Source of the DNA: Nitratiruptor sp. YY09-18
Lineage (GTDB): Bacteria; Campylobacterota; Campylobacteria; Campylobacterales; Nitratiruptoraceae
Assembly: GCF_016593235.1 (NCBI RefSeq)
Contig: NZ_AP023065.1
Location: 868,001 to 932,000, forward strand
Reading direction: 5' to 3'
Length of the DNA: 64,000 bases
Below, piece after piece: positions 10,631 through 19,097 of the stretch. Under the pieces are notes generated by a model. The model made no database searches. It saw nothing but the letters and a program-made list of their open reading frames with translations, and was not told where the DNA came from. The translations under genes and the position numbers were made by a program. The stretch's first letter is position 1. The number at the start of each line of letters is the position of its first letter.

Positions 10631-11803
10631 ATGAACATACATGAATATCAAGCTAAAGAGATCTTTCGAGCGTATGGCGTACCTGTTCCAAGAGGTGAGG
10701 TTGCCTTTACAGGTCCTGAAGCGAGAGAAGTTGCACAAAGACTTGGAGGAGACCTTTGGGTTGTAAAAGCACAGATCCATGCAGGCGGCCGTGGGAAAGC
10801 TGGCGGTGTGAAGCTTGCTAGAAGTCTTGATGAAGTAGAAAAAATTGCCGAAGAGATGCTTGGCATGACTCTTGTGACACACCAAACAGGCCCTGAAGGC
10901 AAAAAAGTAGAAAAAGTATATGTAGAAGAGGGTGCGGATATCCAAAAAGAGTACTATCTTGGAATGGTACTTGATAGAAGCAGTGAAATGCCTGTTATGA
11001 TGGCTTCTACTGAAGGCGGGATGGAGATTGAGGAGGTTGCTGCAAAGACTCCAGAAAAGATCATCAAAGTAGCGATCGATCCAACTATTGGATTTCAGGG
11101 TTTTCATGGAAGAAAGCTTGCATTTGGGCTAGGGTTAGCAAAAGAGGAGATTCGCCCATTTATTCAGTTTGCTGAAGCACTCTATAAAGTATATATGGAT
11201 AAAGATGCTAATTTAATAGAAATCAATCCTCTTATCAAAACAGGTGACGGAAAATTCTTAGCTCTTGATGCGAAGATGGGATTTGATGACAATGCTCTAT
11301 ACAAACATCCTGATATTCATGAGATGCGAGATTTGAGCGAAGAAGATCCTGTTGAAGTTGAAGCAGCAAAATATGGCCTTAGCTATGTGAACTTAGACGG
11401 GAATGTTGGTTGTATGGTAAATGGAGCTGGACTTGCGATGGCTACTATGGATATCATCAAGCATGAGGGTGGAGAGCCTGCAAACTTCCTCGATGTTGGA
11501 GGTGGCGCAAATCCTGATACGGTGGCAAAAGGGTTTGAACTTATTTTAAGCGATGAAAACGTTAAAAGCATATTTGTCAATATTTTTGGCGGAATCGTTC
11601 GCTGTGATCGAATCGCAAACGGTATCTTGCAAGCTACACAGCAAGTAGAGGTGAATGTCCCTGTTGTTGTGAGACTCGATGGGACAAATGCCGATGAAGC
11701 TGCCAAAATTTTAAAAAATGCTAACATCAAAAATATCATTCCTGCTACCGATTTGGCTGATGGTGCAAGAAAAGCTGTTGCAGCTGCGAAAGGAGAGCTA
11801 TAA
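10631..11803 (+). CDS. sucC: Succinyl-CoA synthetase (ADP-forming), beta subunit
   Basis: The beta subunit activates succinate to succinyl-CoA with the alpha subunit encoded next. The 390-residue product begins with the standard [12 protein letters not shown] and contains an ATP-grasp domain ([20 protein letters not shown]), the YYLGMVLDR stretch, LIEINPL, and the C-terminal CoA-ligase-like domain with FLDVGGGA and [16 protein letters not shown] 10631 is preceded by AAAGGAGAAGG. A longer frame reaching back into the fumarase gene has no matching family sequence. The stop overlaps sucD as TAATG. Confidence 0.97.
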   Translation: MNIHEYQAKEIFRAYGVPVPRGEVAFTGPEAREVAQRLGGDLWVVKAQIHAGGRGKAGGVKLARSLDEVEKIAEEMLGMTLVTHQTGPEGKKVEKVYVEEGADIQKEYYLGMVLDRSSEMPVMMASTEGGMEIEEVAAKTPEKIIKVAIDPTIGFQGFHGRKLAFGLGLAKEEIRPFIQFAEALYKVYMDKDANLIEINPLIKTGDGKFLALDAKMGFDDNALYKHPDIHEMRDLSEEDPVEVEAAKYGLSYVNLDGNVGCMVNGAGLAMATMDIIKHEGGEPANFLDVGGGANPDTVAKGFELILSDENVKSIFVNIFGGIVRCDRIANGILQATQQVEVNVPVVVRLDGTNADEAAKILKNANIKNIIPATDLADGARKAVAAAKGEL

Positions 11804-12675
11804 TGAGTATTTTGGTCAATAAAGATACAAAAGTCATCGTTCAAGGTTTTACTGGAAAAGAGGGGACATTTCATAGTGAGCAGTGTATTGAGTATGGCAC
11901 ACAAATTGTAGGTGGTGTTACTCCTGGCAAAGGGGGACAAACACATCTTGATAGACCTGTATTTAATACTGTCAAAGAAGCAGTGGATGCGACTGGTGCA
12001 ACTGTGAGCATGATCTTTGTCCCTCCAGCTTTTACAGCTGATGCAGTTATGGAAGCAGCAGAAGCTGGAATCGAACTAGCAGTTATCATCACTGAAGGCG
12101 CACCAGTGAAGGACATGATGTATGCAAAAATGTATGCAACCAAAAAAGGTATGAAAACAATCGGACCAAACTGTCCAGGAATTATTACTGCCGAAGAGTG
12201 CAAAATAGGAATCATGCCTGGATTTATTTTCAAAAAAGGTCCTGTAGGGCTTATCAGTAAATCTGGAACACTCACATATGAAGCGAGTAACCAGGTAGTA
12301 AAAGAGGGTCTTGGTATCACAACAGCTGTTGGTATCGGAGGCGACCCTATAATTGGTCTTAGCTACAAGCAGCTTCTTCCTATGTTTGAGGCTGATCCAG
12401 AGACTGAAGCTATAGTTATGATAGGTGAGATAGGTGGTACTCTTGAGATCGAAGCTGCCGAGTATATTAAAGAAAATATCACTAAGCCTGTTGTAGCTTT
12501 TATCGCTGGACAGACTGCACCAAAAGGTAAACGAATGGGCCATGCTGGTGCGATTATCAGTGGAGGACAAGGAACTGCACAAGAGAAGATGGATGCCCTC
12601 GCTGCAGCTGGCGTACATGTAGTCAAATCACCAGCTGATATCGGTAAGACTGTCGCAAAAGCATTAGGAAAATAG
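11803..12675 (+). CDS. sucD: Succinyl-CoA synthetase, alpha subunit
   Basis: The alpha subunit binds CoA and carries the phosphorylated histidine. The 290 residues include the Rossmann-like CoA-binding start ([12 protein letters not shown]), [10 protein letters not shown], the TIGPNCPG and [15 protein letters not shown] segments, and [14 protein letters not shown], where the His of GHAG is the phospho-histidine in this family. The gene overlaps sucC by one base and is followed directly by the HMA-domain gene, whose ATG comes immediately after the stop. Identification is secure. Confidence 0.97.
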   Translation: MSILVNKDTKVIVQGFTGKEGTFHSEQCIEYGTQIVGGVTPGKGGQTHLDRPVFNTVKEAVDATGATVSMIFVPPAFTADAVMEAAEAGIELAVIITEGAPVKDMMYAKMYATKKGMKTIGPNCPGIITAEECKIGIMPGFIFKKGPVGLISKSGTLTYEASNQVVKEGLGITTAVGIGGDPIIGLSYKQLLPMFEADPETEAIVMIGEIGGTLEIEAAEYIKENITKPVVAFIAGQTAPKGKRMGHAGAIISGGQGTAQEKMDALAAAGVHVVKSPADIGKTVAKALGK

Positions 12676-12969
12676 ATGAAAAAGAGCTTCCAAGTGCAAA
12701 ACATTCGCTGTGAAGGGTGCGCAAATAGTATCAAAAAAGCGCTCTCTGCACATTTTGGTTTTGTAGAGGTTGATCTTTCAAAAATGCCTAGAATTGTAAC
12801 AGTTGAATTGAAGTCAGAGGATGATAAGAAGAAATTAAAAAATATATTACTTAGCCTTGGTTATCCTATGATTGATGAAGATTTATCAAAAAGCCAAGAG
12901 CTAGGAGCAAAAGCGAAAAGTTTTGTGAGCTGCGCAATTGGCAAATTTACTTTAGACAAAGGAGATTGA
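12676..12969 (+). CDS. Heavy-metal-associated (HMA) domain protein
   Basis: A 97-residue protein. Residues 1-66 form an HMA (ferredoxin-like beta-alpha-beta) fold with the metal-binding pattern RCEGCANSIKKAL. That is CxxC as in CopZ/Atx1-type copper chaperones, although the usual Met before the first Cys is Ile-Arg here. A C-terminal extension of about 30 residues includes a third Cys (FVSCAIGKFTLD), not typical of simple chaperones. It begins one base after sucD and ends two bases before oorD, fully embedded in the rTCA operon. Metal trafficking for the iron-sulfur/TPP oxidoreductase downstream, or copper protection, is possible; neither is shown by the sequence. Confidence 0.85.
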   Translation: MKKSFQVQNIRCEGCANSIKKALSAHFGFVEVDLSKMPRIVTVELKSEDDKKKLKNILLSLGYPMIDEDLSKSQELGAKAKSFVSCAIGKFTLDKGD

Positions 12970-12970
12970 T

Positions 12971-13309
12971 ATGGGTCTACTAAAAGCCCCTGAAAATACG
13001 CCGGTTTGGGTCGAAGAGAATAACTGTAAAGCGTGCGACTTATGTGTTGCATATTGTCCCGCAGGCGTTTTGGTAATGGTTCCAGAACCAAAAACAATCC
13101 TTGGTGCAATGGTAAAAGTTGCTTATCCAGATAGCTGTATCGGGTGTAATGACTGTGAACTTGAATGTCCAGACTTTGCAATCATGGTAGCAGATAGAAA
13201 AGAGTATAAATTTGCGAAACTCACTGAAGAGGCAAAAGAGCGAGCAGAAGCTATCAAGAAAAATCACTATATGGCTCGCGAAGAAGATATCAAAGCACTT
13301 TGTGCGTAA
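12971..13309 (+). CDS. oorD: 2-oxoglutarate:ferredoxin oxidoreductase, delta (ferredoxin) subunit
   Basis: A 112-residue 2[4Fe-4S] ferredoxin-like subunit. The two cluster motifs are CKACDLCVAYCP (about residues 19-30) and CIGCNDCELECP (about 56-67). In the OorDABC complex of Campylobacter and Helicobacter this subunit passes electrons between the TPP centre and soluble ferredoxin or flavodoxin. In the reductive direction it feeds CO2 fixation onto succinyl-CoA. oorA follows with a GGAGAG ribosome binding site. The order D-A-B-C is the known epsilonproteobacterial order. Confidence 0.93.
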   Translation: MGLLKAPENTPVWVEENNCKACDLCVAYCPAGVLVMVPEPKTILGAMVKVAYPDSCIGCNDCELECPDFAIMVADRKEYKFAKLTEEAKERAEAIKKNHYMAREEDIKALCA

Positions 13310-13318
13310 GGAGAGAGA

Positions 13319-14467
13319 ATGGCAAGAGAAGTAATATCAAGTGGTAACGAATTAGCAGCACAGGCTGCAATCGATGCAGGGTGTAAATTTTTCGGAGGAT
13401 ATCCAATTACTCCGTCTAGTGAAGTAGCACATGCTATGAGTGTTTTACTTCCAAGAGTTGGTGGTAAATTTATCCAGATGGAAGATGAGATCGGTGGGAT
13501 TGCAGTTGCACTTGGTGCTAGCATGAGTGGCGTAAAATCTATGACGAACACTTCTGGTCCTGGTATCAGCCTCAAGGCAGAGCAAATTGGTCTTGGGTTT
13601 ATGACAGAGACTCCCCTTGTAATTACTAACGTCATGCGCGGTGGTCCGTCAACCGGTCTTCCTACACGTGTACAACAAGGTGATATCAATCAAGCAAAAT
13701 CTCCTACTCATGGTGATTATAAATCTATCACATTTTGTCCAGGAAGCTTGGAAGAGTGTTATACTGAAGTGGTACGCGCTTTCAATGTTGCAGAAGAGCT
13801 TATGACACCTGTATTTGTTCTTTTGGATGAGACTCTTGGACATATGCACGGGAAAGCAGTACTACCTGACCTAGAAGAGGTGCAAGCTTCAATCGTTGAT
13901 CGTGCAAAACCAGATCCATCTATTCCAAAGAAGGAGTTTAAGCCTTTTGATGTTCCTCAGGATAAGCCTGCAGTCATTCCTCCAATGTTCCAAGGATATA
14001 GATTCCATTTAACAGGACTCCATCACGGACCTACAGGGTTCCCAACTGAGGATGCCGAAATTTGTCAAAACTTAATTGAGAGACTACATAGGAAAATAGA
14101 TGTAAGAAGAAAAGATCTACTTGATAGCTATGAAGAGTATATGCTCGATGACGCTGAGTGGCTCATCGTTGCATATGGAAGTGTAAGTAGAAGTGCACGA
14201 GAAGCAATTAATCGTCTTAGAGAGCAAGGTGTAAAAATAGGTATGTTTAGACCAATCACACTTTGGCCAAGCCCTGAAGATAAAATGAGAGAGATCGGTG
14301 AGAGATTCCCTGCAGAAAAAATTCTCATGCCTGAACTTAACATGGGACAATATATAGACGAAGTAGAGAGAGTTATGAAGAAACGACCCGTAGCACTCAA
14401 TAAAGCAAATGGTAGACCAATCAGCCCAGCTGAAATCATAGAAAAACTCAAAGAGATGGGTATATAA
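13319..14467 (+). CDS. oorA: 2-oxoglutarate:ferredoxin oxidoreductase, alpha subunit
   Basis: The 382-residue alpha subunit carries the pyrimidine-binding and C-terminal domains of the 2-oxoacid:ferredoxin oxidoreductase family. Visible motifs are GCKFFGGYPITPSSEV near residue 22 (the YPITPS signature), QMEDEIGGIAVALGASMSG, the TSGPGISLKAEQIGLG loop, and PLVITNVMRGGPSTGLPT. The enzyme reductively carboxylates succinyl-CoA to 2-oxoglutarate in autotrophs, or runs oxidatively in heterotrophic relatives. Placement between oorD and oorB and next to sucCD, which provides succinyl-CoA, fits the reductive role. Confidence 0.96.
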   Translation: MAREVISSGNELAAQAAIDAGCKFFGGYPITPSSEVAHAMSVLLPRVGGKFIQMEDEIGGIAVALGASMSGVKSMTNTSGPGISLKAEQIGLGFMTETPLVITNVMRGGPSTGLPTRVQQGDINQAKSPTHGDYKSITFCPGSLEECYTEVVRAFNVAEELMTPVFVLLDETLGHMHGKAVLPDLEEVQASIVDRAKPDPSIPKKEFKPFDVPQDKPAVIPPMFQGYRFHLTGLHHGPTGFPTEDAEICQNLIERLHRKIDVRRKDLLDSYEEYMLDDAEWLIVAYGSVSRSAREAINRLREQGVKIGMFRPITLWPSPEDKMREIGERFPAEKILMPELNMGQYIDEVERVMKKRPVALNKANGRPISPAEIIEKLKEMGI

Positions 14468-14477
14468 GGGGGAGAAT

Positions 14478-15332
14478 ATGGCTTTTAATTATAATGAATA
14501 CCTAAGAACAGATAAGATGCCAACACTTTGGTGTTGGGGATGTGGTGATGGGATTATCCTAAAAGCAGTTATCAGAGCAATCGATAAGCTCGGCTGGAAT
14601 ATGGATGATGTATGTGTAGTATCAGGTATCGGATGTAGTGGACGTTTTAGTTCATATCTCAACTGTAATACTGTGCATACAACGCACGGTAGAACTGTGG
14701 CATATGCTACTGGTATCAAATTGGCTAATCCAGATAAACATGTAATTGTTGTAGCGGGTGATGGTGATGGACTCGCAATCGGAGGTAACCATACAATTCA
14801 CGGATGTAGACGAAACATTGATCTCAACTTCATCCTCATCAACAACTTTATCTATGGCCTTACAAACTCACAAGTTAGTCCAACTACACCAAAAGGAATG
14901 TGGGCAGTTACTACGCAATATGGCAACATCGACCCAACTTTTGATGCATGCGAATTAGCTAAGGGCGCAGGTGCAACATTTATCGCAAGAGAAACTGTAA
15001 CAGACCCGAAAAAACTTGAAAAGATGTTCATTAAAGGTTTCCAGCATAGAGGATTTAGCTTCTTTGACGTATTTAGTAACTGTCACGTTAACCTTGGGCG
15101 TAAAAACAAGATGGGTGAAGCTATTGAAAACCAAGAGTGGATTGATAGTATTACAATGCCAAAAAGTAAGTATGATAAACTCCCTGAAGAGGAAAAAATC
15201 AACTACTTCCCAACCGGAATCCTCCACCATGTAGAGGATCAGATGGAGTACTGTGATGCATATGATCTTGTAATCGAAGCAGCACAGAATAAGAAAAAAG
15301 TAGATATTCCTATTCAGGTTAAACCATTCTAA
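14478..15332 (+). CDS. oorB: 2-oxoglutarate:ferredoxin oxidoreductase, beta (TPP) subunit
   Basis: The 284-residue beta subunit binds thiamine pyrophosphate. It shows WCWGCGDGIILKA near the start (cluster or thiolate ligands and TPP region), SGIGCSGRFSSYLNC, THGRTVAYATGIKLAN and the TPP motif VVAGDGDGLAIGGNH. NNFIYGLTNSQVSPTTP completes the family signature. The length is normal. It is separated from oorC by 82 bases that hold a small GC-rich hairpin, the largest gap inside the rTCA operon. Confidence 0.96.
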   Translation: MAFNYNEYLRTDKMPTLWCWGCGDGIILKAVIRAIDKLGWNMDDVCVVSGIGCSGRFSSYLNCNTVHTTHGRTVAYATGIKLANPDKHVIVVAGDGDGLAIGGNHTIHGCRRNIDLNFILINNFIYGLTNSQVSPTTPKGMWAVTTQYGNIDPTFDACELAKGAGATFIARETVTDPKKLEKMFIKGFQHRGFSFFDVFSNCHVNLGRKNKMGEAIENQEWIDSITMPKSKYDKLPEEEKINYFPTGILHHVEDQMEYCDAYDLVIEAAQNKKKVDIPIQVKPF

Positions 15333-15335
15333 TTT

Positions 15336-15348
15336 GGGGCATTGCCCC
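15336..15348 (+). other. Small GC hairpin between oorB and oorC
   Basis: GGGGC-ATT-GCCCC forms a five-base-pair, all-GC stem three bases past the oorB stop. No U-tract follows, so full termination is unlikely. It may stabilise the 3' end of the upstream message or attenuate oorC. This is one of only two hairpins I noticed in gaps of the operon. Confidence 0.45.
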
Positions 15349-15414
15349 TCTGAATTGCTACACTCATAGTAGTTATTCACTAGAATACAAAAACAAACTC
15401 AAAGGAAGTTGACT

Positions 15415-16029
15415 ATGAGACATCAATTACGATTTACTGGAGTAGGCGGTCAAGGTGTTTTACTCGCAGGTGAAATTTTGGCTGCTGCAAAGATTAAAGC
15501 TGGCGGCTATGGTGTAAAAGCTGCAACATATACTTCGCAAGTGCGCGGTGGTCCTACAAAAGTTGATATTATTTTGGATGATGAAGAGATCTTGTATCCA
15601 TATGCAAACGAGGGCGAAATAGAATATATGCTCTCTACTGCACAAATTAGCTATGATCAGTTCAAAAGTGGTGTAAAAGATAGTGGGATTATCGTATTCG
15701 AACCAAACCTTGTTACACCAACTCAAGAAGACCTCGATAGATGGGAGATGTATGCAATTCCTATCATTTCTATCGCAAAAGAAGAGGTTGGAAACGTTGT
15801 TACGCAGTCTGTCGTAGCACTTGGTGTAACAATTGAGATGACAAAAGTTTTACCGGAAGATCTTGTATATGAAACAATGATTGCAAAAGTTCCACCAAAA
15901 TTTGTAGAACTGAATAAAACTGCATACAACCTTGGTGTAAAATATGCAAGAGAGGCAAAAGAGAAAGGCCCTATCAAAACTGTTGCAGAAGCTGAAGCCC
16001 TCAAAGCAAAAGATATCTGTCACGCTTAA
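15415..16029 (+). CDS. oorC: 2-oxoglutarate:ferredoxin oxidoreductase, gamma subunit
   Basis: The 204-residue gamma subunit has the family opening RFTGVGGQGVLLAGEILA, then ATYTSQVRGGPTKVDII, both diagnostic of the gamma domain of 2-oxoacid:acceptor oxidoreductases. Start ATG 15415 is chosen because AAGGAAG lies at 15402-15408; an in-frame TTG six bases earlier would overlap that site. This is the last gene of the rTCA operon. A strong inverted repeat spans its stop codon and ends the transcription unit. Confidence 0.95.
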   Translation: MRHQLRFTGVGGQGVLLAGEILAAAKIKAGGYGVKAATYTSQVRGGPTKVDIILDDEEILYPYANEGEIEYMLSTAQISYDQFKSGVKDSGIIVFEPNLVTPTQEDLDRWEMYAIPIISIAKEEVGNVVTQSVVALGVTIEMTKVLPEDLVYETMIAKVPPKFVELNKTAYNLGVKYAREAKEKGPIKTVAEAEALKAKDICHA

Positions 16030-16055
16030 TCGTTAGCCATTTGGCTAACGGTTAA
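16026..16055. terminator. Bidirectional intrinsic terminator after oorC
   Basis: TTAATCGTTAGCC and GGCTAACGGTTAA pair as a 13-bp stem with one G-U wobble around a four-base loop. The sequence after it reads ATTTTCTGTTTTT on the + strand, and the opposite side is A/T-rich too, so it can serve both the rTCA operon and the convergent membrane-protein gene. The stem includes the oorC stop codon and the last codon of the opposing gene. Confidence 0.75.
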
Positions 16056-16492
16056 ATTTTCTGTTTTTCTAATTTTACTAATTTATCTCCCACTCTCAAG
16101 AAACAAAAGCTATCTGGAAGCTCCTTTCCGAAGAATTTATAATTTTGGCAAAGCAAAATTGCTTTACCACTATATAAAAGTTTTTTGTATTCTTTCCAAT
16201 CTTTTTTTGCAAATATAAATCTTTTTCCACTCTTTTTATCAATCACTATATTTTGTGAAAACTCAATATTTTGGGAACTATATTTTTCATGATCAAAAGT
16301 TGCAATAACACCACCATACAGGAAGATTGAATATACCATAGCAAGAGCTAGGTTCCTATATCGTGTAATTATAAAAAACCCCATAGCAAGTAAAGAGAAA
16401 AATATGACCCACCCGATATTTATTTTGAATGTGAAAAATATCTGCAGAGCCAAAAAGATAATAGTATATAGAGCTATCATAATTTTTTTCAC
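16052..16492 (-). CDS. Small membrane protein of unknown function
   Basis: A 146-residue protein I do not recognise. Three hydrophobic helices fill the N-terminal half (about residues 3-20, 25-43 and 48-66). The C-terminal half is hydrophilic and lysine-rich, with two cysteines (LLCQNYKFFGKELPDSFCF). It is a single gene with its own upstream region shared with divergent rnpB, and it ends at the shared terminator after oorC. Length and reading frame look genuine. No domain family is evident. Confidence 0.6.
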   Translation of the reverse strand: MKKIMIALYTIIFLALQIFFTFKINIGWVIFFSLLAMGFFIITRYRNLALAMVYSIFLYGGVIATFDHEKYSSQNIEFSQNIVIDKKSGKRFIFAKKDWKEYKKLLYSGKAILLCQNYKFFGKELPDSFCFLRVGDKLVKLEKQKI

Positions 16493-16536
16493 GCTTATTC
16501 TCCTTTTTTAATTTACTTCCACTTTATTATATCTAC

Positions 16537-16565
16537 TTTACATTAAGCATATATTAAGGTATAAT
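16537..16565 (+). promoter_or_regulatory. Sigma-70 promoter of rnpB
   Basis: TTTACA (16537-16542) and TATAAT (16560-16565) are separated by 17 bases, close to the sigma-70 consensus. The predicted start falls at about 16571, matching the base of helix P1 of RNase P RNA. It is the most consensus-like promoter I found in this window. Confidence 0.75.
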
Positions 16566-16570
16566 AACAC

Positions 16571-16897
16571 TGGCGCAGCGGATAGCTACTTGGGCAACCA
16601 AGAGGAAAGTCCGAGCTGCAGTGAGGCAGGGTTCCACCTAACGGGTGGCCGGTGAAAGCCGAGGGAAAGTGCAACAGAAAGAAAACCGCCGATGGTCTTT
16701 ATGACACAGGTAAGGGTGAAAGGGTGAGGTAAGGGCTCACCGCTTCTGTGGTAACACAGAAGGCAGTGTAAACCCAACCCGCAGCAAGTCGCACCTGGTT
16801 GAAGCCTCACATTATGAGTGCGACGCTTGAGCTTTATGGTGACATAGAGCCTAGATAAATTGCTATCCAAGACAGAACTCGGCTTACAGCTGCGCCT
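16571..16897 (+). ncRNA. rnpB: RNase P RNA (bacterial type A)
   Basis: The catalytic RNA that matures tRNA 5' ends. The ends pair as helix P1 (GGCGCAGC at 16572 with GCTGCGCC at 16889-16896). The universally conserved core is visible: GAGGAAAGTCCGAGC at 16602-16616 (CR I), GTGCAACAGAAAG near 16670, and the 3' core AGAACTCGGCTTACAG ending at about 16889. Length of about 326 nt is right for the class. Its 3' end touches the stop codon of the convergent dUTPase gene (TAG at 16900-16898), leaving no space for a separate terminator. Confidence 0.96.
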
Positions 16898-17572
16898 CTA
16901 TAAATTCTTATATTTTTTAGCAAGCTCCTCTTTGAGTTTCTCGTAATTAATATCTGGATTTGCAGCCAAAATCTCTTGCATAACTACATTATCCTCTTTT
17001 CCATTCCACATTTTTTTGTATGTTCCCTCTTTGTAGCCATGTTCTTGGCGGAAATGATTGAGTGCATTTTTGCCAATATAGAGGCTATAAAGTTCAGCAA
17101 ATGAGAGATTCACACTATCACACGCTTTAAAAAAAGTCTCCAAAAGAGATTCTTGCAGTGCTTCACTATCATTTCTCACTAAAGCTAGTGCCAGGAGCTC
17201 TTCAAAAATATCAAGATACTCATCCACCTTTTTATTATCCCACTCTTTGATCTTTATATCACTTGCACTCTCTTTGAAGTTATTGATAAGCTTTGCAGCC
17301 TGGGATAAATCATTGTATTGCAAGAGATAGCTCATAATAAAATGCCAAATATCAACAAGCTCTATTTTGATATTTGCAAAATCGGGCTGGGCATCAATAC
17401 TTTTCCAATGTTTCCATGGAAATGAATCAATAAGCTCTGCACTCTCCATATAGATACAGCGTTTCCAATTTATTACTTTTCCATTTTTTGTTATGCCTTT
17501 ACGCCACTGTAGGCCATTTGTATCATTATTGAGTTCATTTTGCAGTTGTAACATCTCATAAATTTTTTCCAT
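16898..17572 (-). CDS. dut: Dimeric (all-alpha) dUTPase
   Basis: It hydrolyses dUTP to dUMP and pyrophosphate, keeping uracil out of DNA. The 224-residue sequence belongs to the all-alpha NTP-pyrophosphohydrolase superfamily, as in the Campylobacter jejuni enzyme, not the common trimeric beta dUTPase. Metal-binding helices are seen in YMESAELIDSFPWKHWK (ExxE/D type) and ANIKIELVDIWHFIMSY (ExxD). A GGAG ribosome binding site precedes the start. It is the last gene of a valS-sulP-dut set on the - strand, nine bases after sulP. Confidence 0.9.
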   Translation of the reverse strand: MEKIYEMLQLQNELNNDTNGLQWRKGITKNGKVINWKRCIYMESAELIDSFPWKHWKSIDAQPDFANIKIELVDIWHFIMSYLLQYNDLSQAAKLINNFKESASDIKIKEWDNKKVDEYLDIFEELLALALVRNDSEALQESLLETFFKACDSVNLSFAELYSLYIGKNALNHFRQEHGYKEGTYKKMWNGKEDNVVMQEILAANPDINYEKLKEELAKKYKNL

Positions 17573-17581
17573 TGTTTCTCC

Positions 17582-19060
17582 TTAATAATCTATTGCTACA
17601 CGGTAATTTGGATCATCCTCTTCCCAAGTACAGTATGGACCAGCCTCAGTAAGAAGTTGCTTACATTCAGGACTTAAATGACGAAGTACAATACTTTTGC
17701 CAGCTTCTTTATACTTTTTTGTAATTTTATCAATTGCTTCAACACCGCTTTGATCCATCACGCGAGCATTTTTAAAATCTATTACAACTTCAAAAGGGTC
17801 ATTTTGAGGATCAAACTTTTCTAAAAATGAGTATACGGAGCCAAAAAAGAGTGGTCCTTCCAGTTCATAGATTTTTCGCTCACCTTCCATGTGAGTTCTT
17901 GCATAGATCTTAGCATGCTTCCATGCAAAGACAAGTGCAGAGATAACAACTCCAGCTATAACTGCAATTGCCAAATCTGCAAAAATTGTAATAATTGTCA
18001 CACTTATCATAACAAAAAGATCCTCTTTGGGCATCCTTTTGAAATGTCCTAAACTGCTCCAGCTAAAAGTAGCAATTGCAACAACAAACATAATACCAAC
18101 AAGCGCTGCTAGAGGTATAAGAGCGATATACTTATTCAATACCACAACAAAGAGAATAAGCAATATAGCAGCAGTCAAAGCCGAGAGCCTTCCTTTGCCG
18201 CCACTGGTGAAGTTGATCATCGATTGTCCAATCATTGCACATCCTGGCATTGCCCCAAAAAGACCACAAGTCATATTGCCTACACCTTGTGCTATACACT
18301 CTTGATTGCCACTTCCTCGCTCACCACTCATCTCATCAAGCACTGAGAGCGTCAAGAGTGACTCAATCAAACCTACCAAAGCAATAATGATGGAGTAGGG
18401 GAGAATAATTTTGAGTGTTTCAAAATTTAGAGGTGCAGCTGGTAAATGAAAAGTTGGAAATGAACCGCTAATATCTGCAAGATCTTTAATTTGCTTTGTA
18501 TCAATATTAAATGTAAGTACAAGAGCAGTTATTGCAATAAGTGCGCCAAGACTTGCAGGAAGTGCTTTGGTAAAACGTGGCAAAATGTAGATAATTGCCA
18601 TAGTAAGTAGCACTAAAAAGATAGTCATGAGGTTACTATCTTTAATGAGTGGGATTTGGCTTGTAGCAATCACGATAGCAAGACCATTGACAAAGCCGTA
18701 AATTGCAGGCTGTGGAACAAGCCGTATAAATTTTCCAAGACGAAAAAGGCCTATAAGGATCTGAATGATTCCAGCAAGAACCGCTGCCCAAAACATATAC
18801 TCGATGCCATGTTTTAAAACAAGATCTACCAAGACTACTGCCACTGCTCCCGTAGCACCACTAATCATTCCAGGCTTGCCACCAATAAGTGCAGTGATAA
18901 GCCCTAAAATAAATGCAGTATAGAGTCCTATTTGTGGACTGAGACCCGCTATGAGAGCAAAAGCAATAGCTTCAGGTATGAGAGCTACCGCTACGACAGT
19001 TCCGCTTAATATGTCATTTTTTGGATTTGTTGTGAAATTGTACCGTTTTTGTAAAGACAA
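17582..19060 (-). CDS. SulP family anion transporter with STAS domain
   Basis: A 492-residue SLC26/SulP permease. The N-terminal part contains about a dozen hydrophobic segments with family phrases DILSGTVVAVALIPEAIAFA, GLSPQIGLYTAFILG and GGKPGMISGATGA. A C-terminal STAS domain (about 395-492, VIDFKNARVMDQSGVEAIDK) follows. Members carry sulfate, bicarbonate or other anions; bicarbonate uptake would suit an autotroph, but the substrate cannot be read from sequence. The start is TTG with AAAGG seven bases upstream. It lies between valS and dut with short gaps, so it is probably cotranscribed. Confidence 0.9.
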   Translation of the reverse strand: MSLQKRYNFTTNPKNDILSGTVVAVALIPEAIAFALIAGLSPQIGLYTAFILGLITALIGGKPGMISGATGAVAVVLVDLVLKHGIEYMFWAAVLAGIIQILIGLFRLGKFIRLVPQPAIYGFVNGLAIVIATSQIPLIKDSNLMTIFLVLLTMAIIYILPRFTKALPASLGALIAITALVLTFNIDTKQIKDLADISGSFPTFHLPAAPLNFETLKIILPYSIIIALVGLIESLLTLSVLDEMSGERGSGNQECIAQGVGNMTCGLFGAMPGCAMIGQSMINFTSGGKGRLSALTAAILLILFVVVLNKYIALIPLAALVGIMFVVAIATFSWSSLGHFKRMPKEDLFVMISVTIITIFADLAIAVIAGVVISALVFAWKHAKIYARTHMEGERKIYELEGPLFFGSVYSFLEKFDPQNDPFEVVIDFKNARVMDQSGVEAIDKITKKYKEAGKSIVLRHLSPECKQLLTEAGPYCTWEEDDPNYRVAIDY

Positions 19061-19097
19061 ATATGAACCTTTGAAAAATTTTTTGAAGCAGAAGAGA

